From Streptomyces sp. RFCAC02 (GTDB lineage: Bacteria > Actinomycetota > Actinomycetes > Streptomycetales > Streptomycetaceae), in assembly GCF_004193175.1 (NCBI RefSeq), contig NZ_SAUH01000001.1:2916501-2980500 (forward strand): 64,000 bases of DNA, given 5' to 3'. The notes under the pieces were generated by a model. It was given only the letters and a program-made list of their open reading frames with translations, ran no database searches and was not told the DNA's origin. The translations under genes were made by a program, and so were the position numbers. Positions 62,264-64,000 of this stretch are shown in pieces. Position 1 is the first letter of the stretch, and each line of letters starts with the position of its first letter.

Positions 62264-63241
62264 TCAGCGGACGAGGACGATCTTCCCGGTGTGCCCGCTC
62301 GCCTCCATCACGCGGTGCGCCTCGGCCGCGTCGTGCATCGGGACGGTGCGGTCCACCACCGGCCGCACCCGGCCGTCCGCGATCAGCGGCCAGACGTGTT
62401 CGCGCACCGACGCGACGATCTCCGCCTTCTCCGCCGCTGGCCGCGCCCGCAGGGACGCCGAGGCGATGCTGCCGCGCTTCGCCATCAGGGCGCGGAAGTC
62501 CAGTTCGCCCGTGGCGCCGCCCTGGAAGCCGATGACGGTGATCCGGCCGTTCGGGGCGAGGGCGTCGATGTTCCTGGCGAGGTACTTGGCGCCGATGATG
62601 TCGAGGACGACGTCGGCGCCGTGCCCGTCCGTGGCACCGCGCAGCGCGGCGGGGAAGTCCTGCTCGCGGTAGTTGATGAGGATGTCGGCGCCGAGGGCCG
62701 CGCAGCGCTCCAGCTTCTCCGCGCTGCCCGCCGTGACGGCGACGCGCGCGCCGAGCGCCTTCGCGATCTGCACGGCGGCCGTCCCGATGCCGCTGCCGCC
62801 GCCGTGCACGAGGAGCGTCTCCCCGGCGCGCAGCCCCGCCTGCCGGAACACCGTCGACCACACCGTGCACACCACCTCGGGCAGGCCGCCGGCCGTCGTG
62901 AGGTCCACCCCGCCGGGGATCGGCAGCACCTGACCGGCGGGCACCGCGACCCGTTCCGCGTAGCCGCCGCCGGAGAGCAGGGCGCACACCTCGTCGCCCG
63001 GCCGCCACCCGGTCACGCCGTCGCCGACCGCGACGACGCGGCCCGAGCACTCCAGGCCGGGATGGACGGACGCGCCGGGCGGCGGGTCGTAGAAGCCCTG
63101 GCGCTGGAGGACGTCGGCGCGGTTGACGCCGGCGGCGGCGACGTCGATCAGGACCTCCCCGGCCCGCACCTCCGGGTCGGGCGCCTGGGTCCACACGAGG
63201 TTCTGGGGGCCACCTGGCTCGGTGACGGAAATCGCGTACAT
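62264..63241 (-). CDS. NAD(P)H-quinone oxidoreductase (QOR/PIG3-like)
   Basis: A 325-residue zinc-independent MDR enzyme. The N-terminal part (MYAISVTEPGGPQNLVW, GVNRADVLQRQGFYDPPPGA) and the NADP-binding motif LVHGGGSGIGTAAVQIAKAL with the following TAGSAEKLERC and QDFPAALRGATDGHGADVVL are typical of the PIG3/QOR group. It reduces quinones using NADPH. ATG at 63239-63241. Separate from the membrane-protein gene by 85 bases. Confidence 0.93.
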   Translation of the reverse strand: MYAISVTEPGGPQNLVWTQAPDPEVRAGEVLIDVAAAGVNRADVLQRQGFYDPPPGASVHPGLECSGRVVAVGDGVTGWRPGDEVCALLSGGGYAERVAVPAGQVLPIPGGVDLTTAGGLPEVVCTVWSTVFRQAGLRAGETLLVHGGGSGIGTAAVQIAKALGARVAVTAGSAEKLERCAALGADILINYREQDFPAALRGATDGHGADVVLDIIGAKYLARNIDALAPNGRITVIGFQGGATGELDFRALMAKRGSIASASLRARPAAEKAEIVASVREHVWPLIADGRVRPVVDRTVPMHDAAEAHRVMEASGHTGKIVLVR

Positions 63242-63280
63242 GGGGCCGACGCTACCCGCGCGCGGCGGCCCGACCCCTGT

Positions 63281-64000
63281 TCAGTGCGGCGGCTCGACGA
63301 TCCATTCGGTGTTGCCGAGCGGATACACCCAGCGGCCGGTGGCGGCGGACGTGCCGCTGGTGCGGAACGGCTCGCCGTCGCCGGCGTCGATGCGGAGGGT
63401 GCCCTCCCGGTCGCCGCTCGACCAGTCGAGCTCCAGGTACCACCGCACGTCCCGGTCGGCCGTGACCGCCCGGATGCGCATCACCTCGGGTTCGGACTCG
63501 CTGACGCTGCGCGGGAACTCGGACACCCCGTCGCCGGGGACCGCCTCGGGGCGCGCCGCGTCGAGGTCCACGTCGTACGCGCTGACCCGCACGTCGCCGC
63601 CGCAGCCGACGCCCATCCCGTACACCTGCCACGGCAGCGGGTCGCCGCTGTCGACGACGCGGACGTGCAAATCCTGGAGGACGACGGTCTCCGGGCCGGT
63701 GCCCTGGACGGTCAGCTCGATGAACTGGCCGTCGGCGGGGACGGCGTCCTCGGAGTCGACCCAGCGGTCGGCGTCCTGCTCGCCCGGCGGCGGTCCGACG
63801 TCCGCCGGGGCGTCGTCCACCAGGTAGAACTGGCTGCAGGAGTCCTCCCAGGCGTTGGGCACGAGCCTGGTGGCGAAGGGGGCGGGCTCGGTGCCGGCGT
63901 CCGCGGTGCCGCCCGGGAGGAACGTCTCGCGGCCGTCGCCGTCGCCGTCCGGGAAGAGCGTCACGACGACACCGGCCGCGGCGACCACGGCGAGGACGGC
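63281..64000 (-). CDS. C-terminal part of a membrane-anchored protein (partial at window edge)
   Basis: The frame is open to the right edge and covers 239 residues to the stop at 63281. The visible start is a hydrophobic helix (AVLAVVAAAGVVVTLFPDGD), so the N-terminus, probably cytoplasmic, lies outside the window. The external domain has two Cys residues (SCSQFYLVDDAP, VGCGGDVRVS) and Asp-rich strands (DREGTLRIDAGDGEPFRTSG). In other Streptomyces similar external domains follow an XRE-type HTH and a membrane helix; that is from memory and cannot be seen here. Confidence 0.6.
   Translation of the reverse strand, partial: AVLAVVAAAGVVVTLFPDGDGDGRETFLPGGTADAGTEPAPFATRLVPNAWEDSCSQFYLVDDAPADVGPPPGEQDADRWVDSEDAVPADGQFIELTVQGTGPETVVLQDLHVRVVDSGDPLPWQVYGMGVGCGGDVRVSAYDVDLDAARPEAVPGDGVSEFPRSVSESEPEVMRIRAVTADRDVRWYLELDWSSGDREGTLRIDAGDGEPFRTSGTSAATGRWVYPLGNTEWIVEPPH

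Overview
The window is very GC-rich with actinomycete codon use, frequent GTG starts and ATGA/GTGA stop-start overlaps. Gene content (mycothiol-type enzymes, a proteasome activator, PASTA-type Ser/Thr kinases, an ECF41 sigma factor, a SpoIIE-type phosphatase with an anti-sigma-like ATPase domain, a FadE5-like acyl-CoA dehydrogenase) points to a Streptomyces or close relative, on the chromosome. No rRNA, tRNA, CRISPR array or complete insertion sequence was seen. From memory only, the block from aspS through the kinases to the keto-acid dehydrogenase resembles the S. coelicolor core near SCO3795-SCO3821.

Layout. 0-3 kb: end of an unknown gene, a DUF4865 gene under a palindromic operator, a frameshifted phosphotransferase and a membrane acyltransferase, all on the minus strand. 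3-6.4 kb: a four-gene operon (ribbon-helix-helix protein, DUF4097 protein, DrrA-type ATPase, permease) headed by an array of helically phased TGGYRYC repeats. 6.4-16.3 kb: SanA-like protein, TauE/SafE exporter, a 1315-residue Sel1/TPR-CHAT protease-like protein, SnoaL-like protein, ATP-dependent DNA ligase, L,D-transpeptidase lipoprotein and a ketopantoate-reductase-like enzyme. 16.3-24.3 kb: HTH protein, methyltransferase, a sugar-binding/pseudokinase/receiver/AraC fusion regulator beside a pectate lyase, DUF2277 and DUF885 proteins.

24.3-28.9 kb is compositionally different, with visibly lower third-position GC: a metK fragment, a LysR regulator, a mycothiol nitroreductase-like gene that has lost its middle, and two efflux-type transporters, followed by about 400 bases with no gene. 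It looks like a transferred and partly decayed island. 28.9-33.7 kb: a CsoR-type tandem operator driving copA and possibly a small divergent gene, then TerB, DHFR-like and membrane proteins.

33.8-53.6 kb is core-like: aspS, SpoIIE phosphatase, pirin, SseB, acyl-CoA dehydrogenase, M18 aminopeptidase, mycothiol-dependent enzyme, two divergent Ser/Thr kinases, a phosphotransferase, a NarL-type regulator, the E1alpha-E1beta-E2 genes of a 2-oxoacid dehydrogenase, and the proteasome activator Bpa. 53.7-56.1 kb: a self-regulated YtrA-type GntR/ABC operon. 56.1-60 kb: an isochorismatase-like hydrolase divergent from a GlxA regulator, and an ECF41 sigma factor translationally coupled to its flavin oxidoreductase.

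60-61.75 kb holds the most striking structure. A 1.68 kb segment encoding an ATPase fused to a nuclease-like domain sits between two copies of a 55-base direct repeat (52/55 identical). Each copy carries the overlapping tail ends of sigJ and of the convergent small membrane-protein gene, so the segment seems to have been inserted exactly at that junction with duplication of the site. The window ends with a quinone oxidoreductase and the C-terminal part of a membrane-anchored protein.
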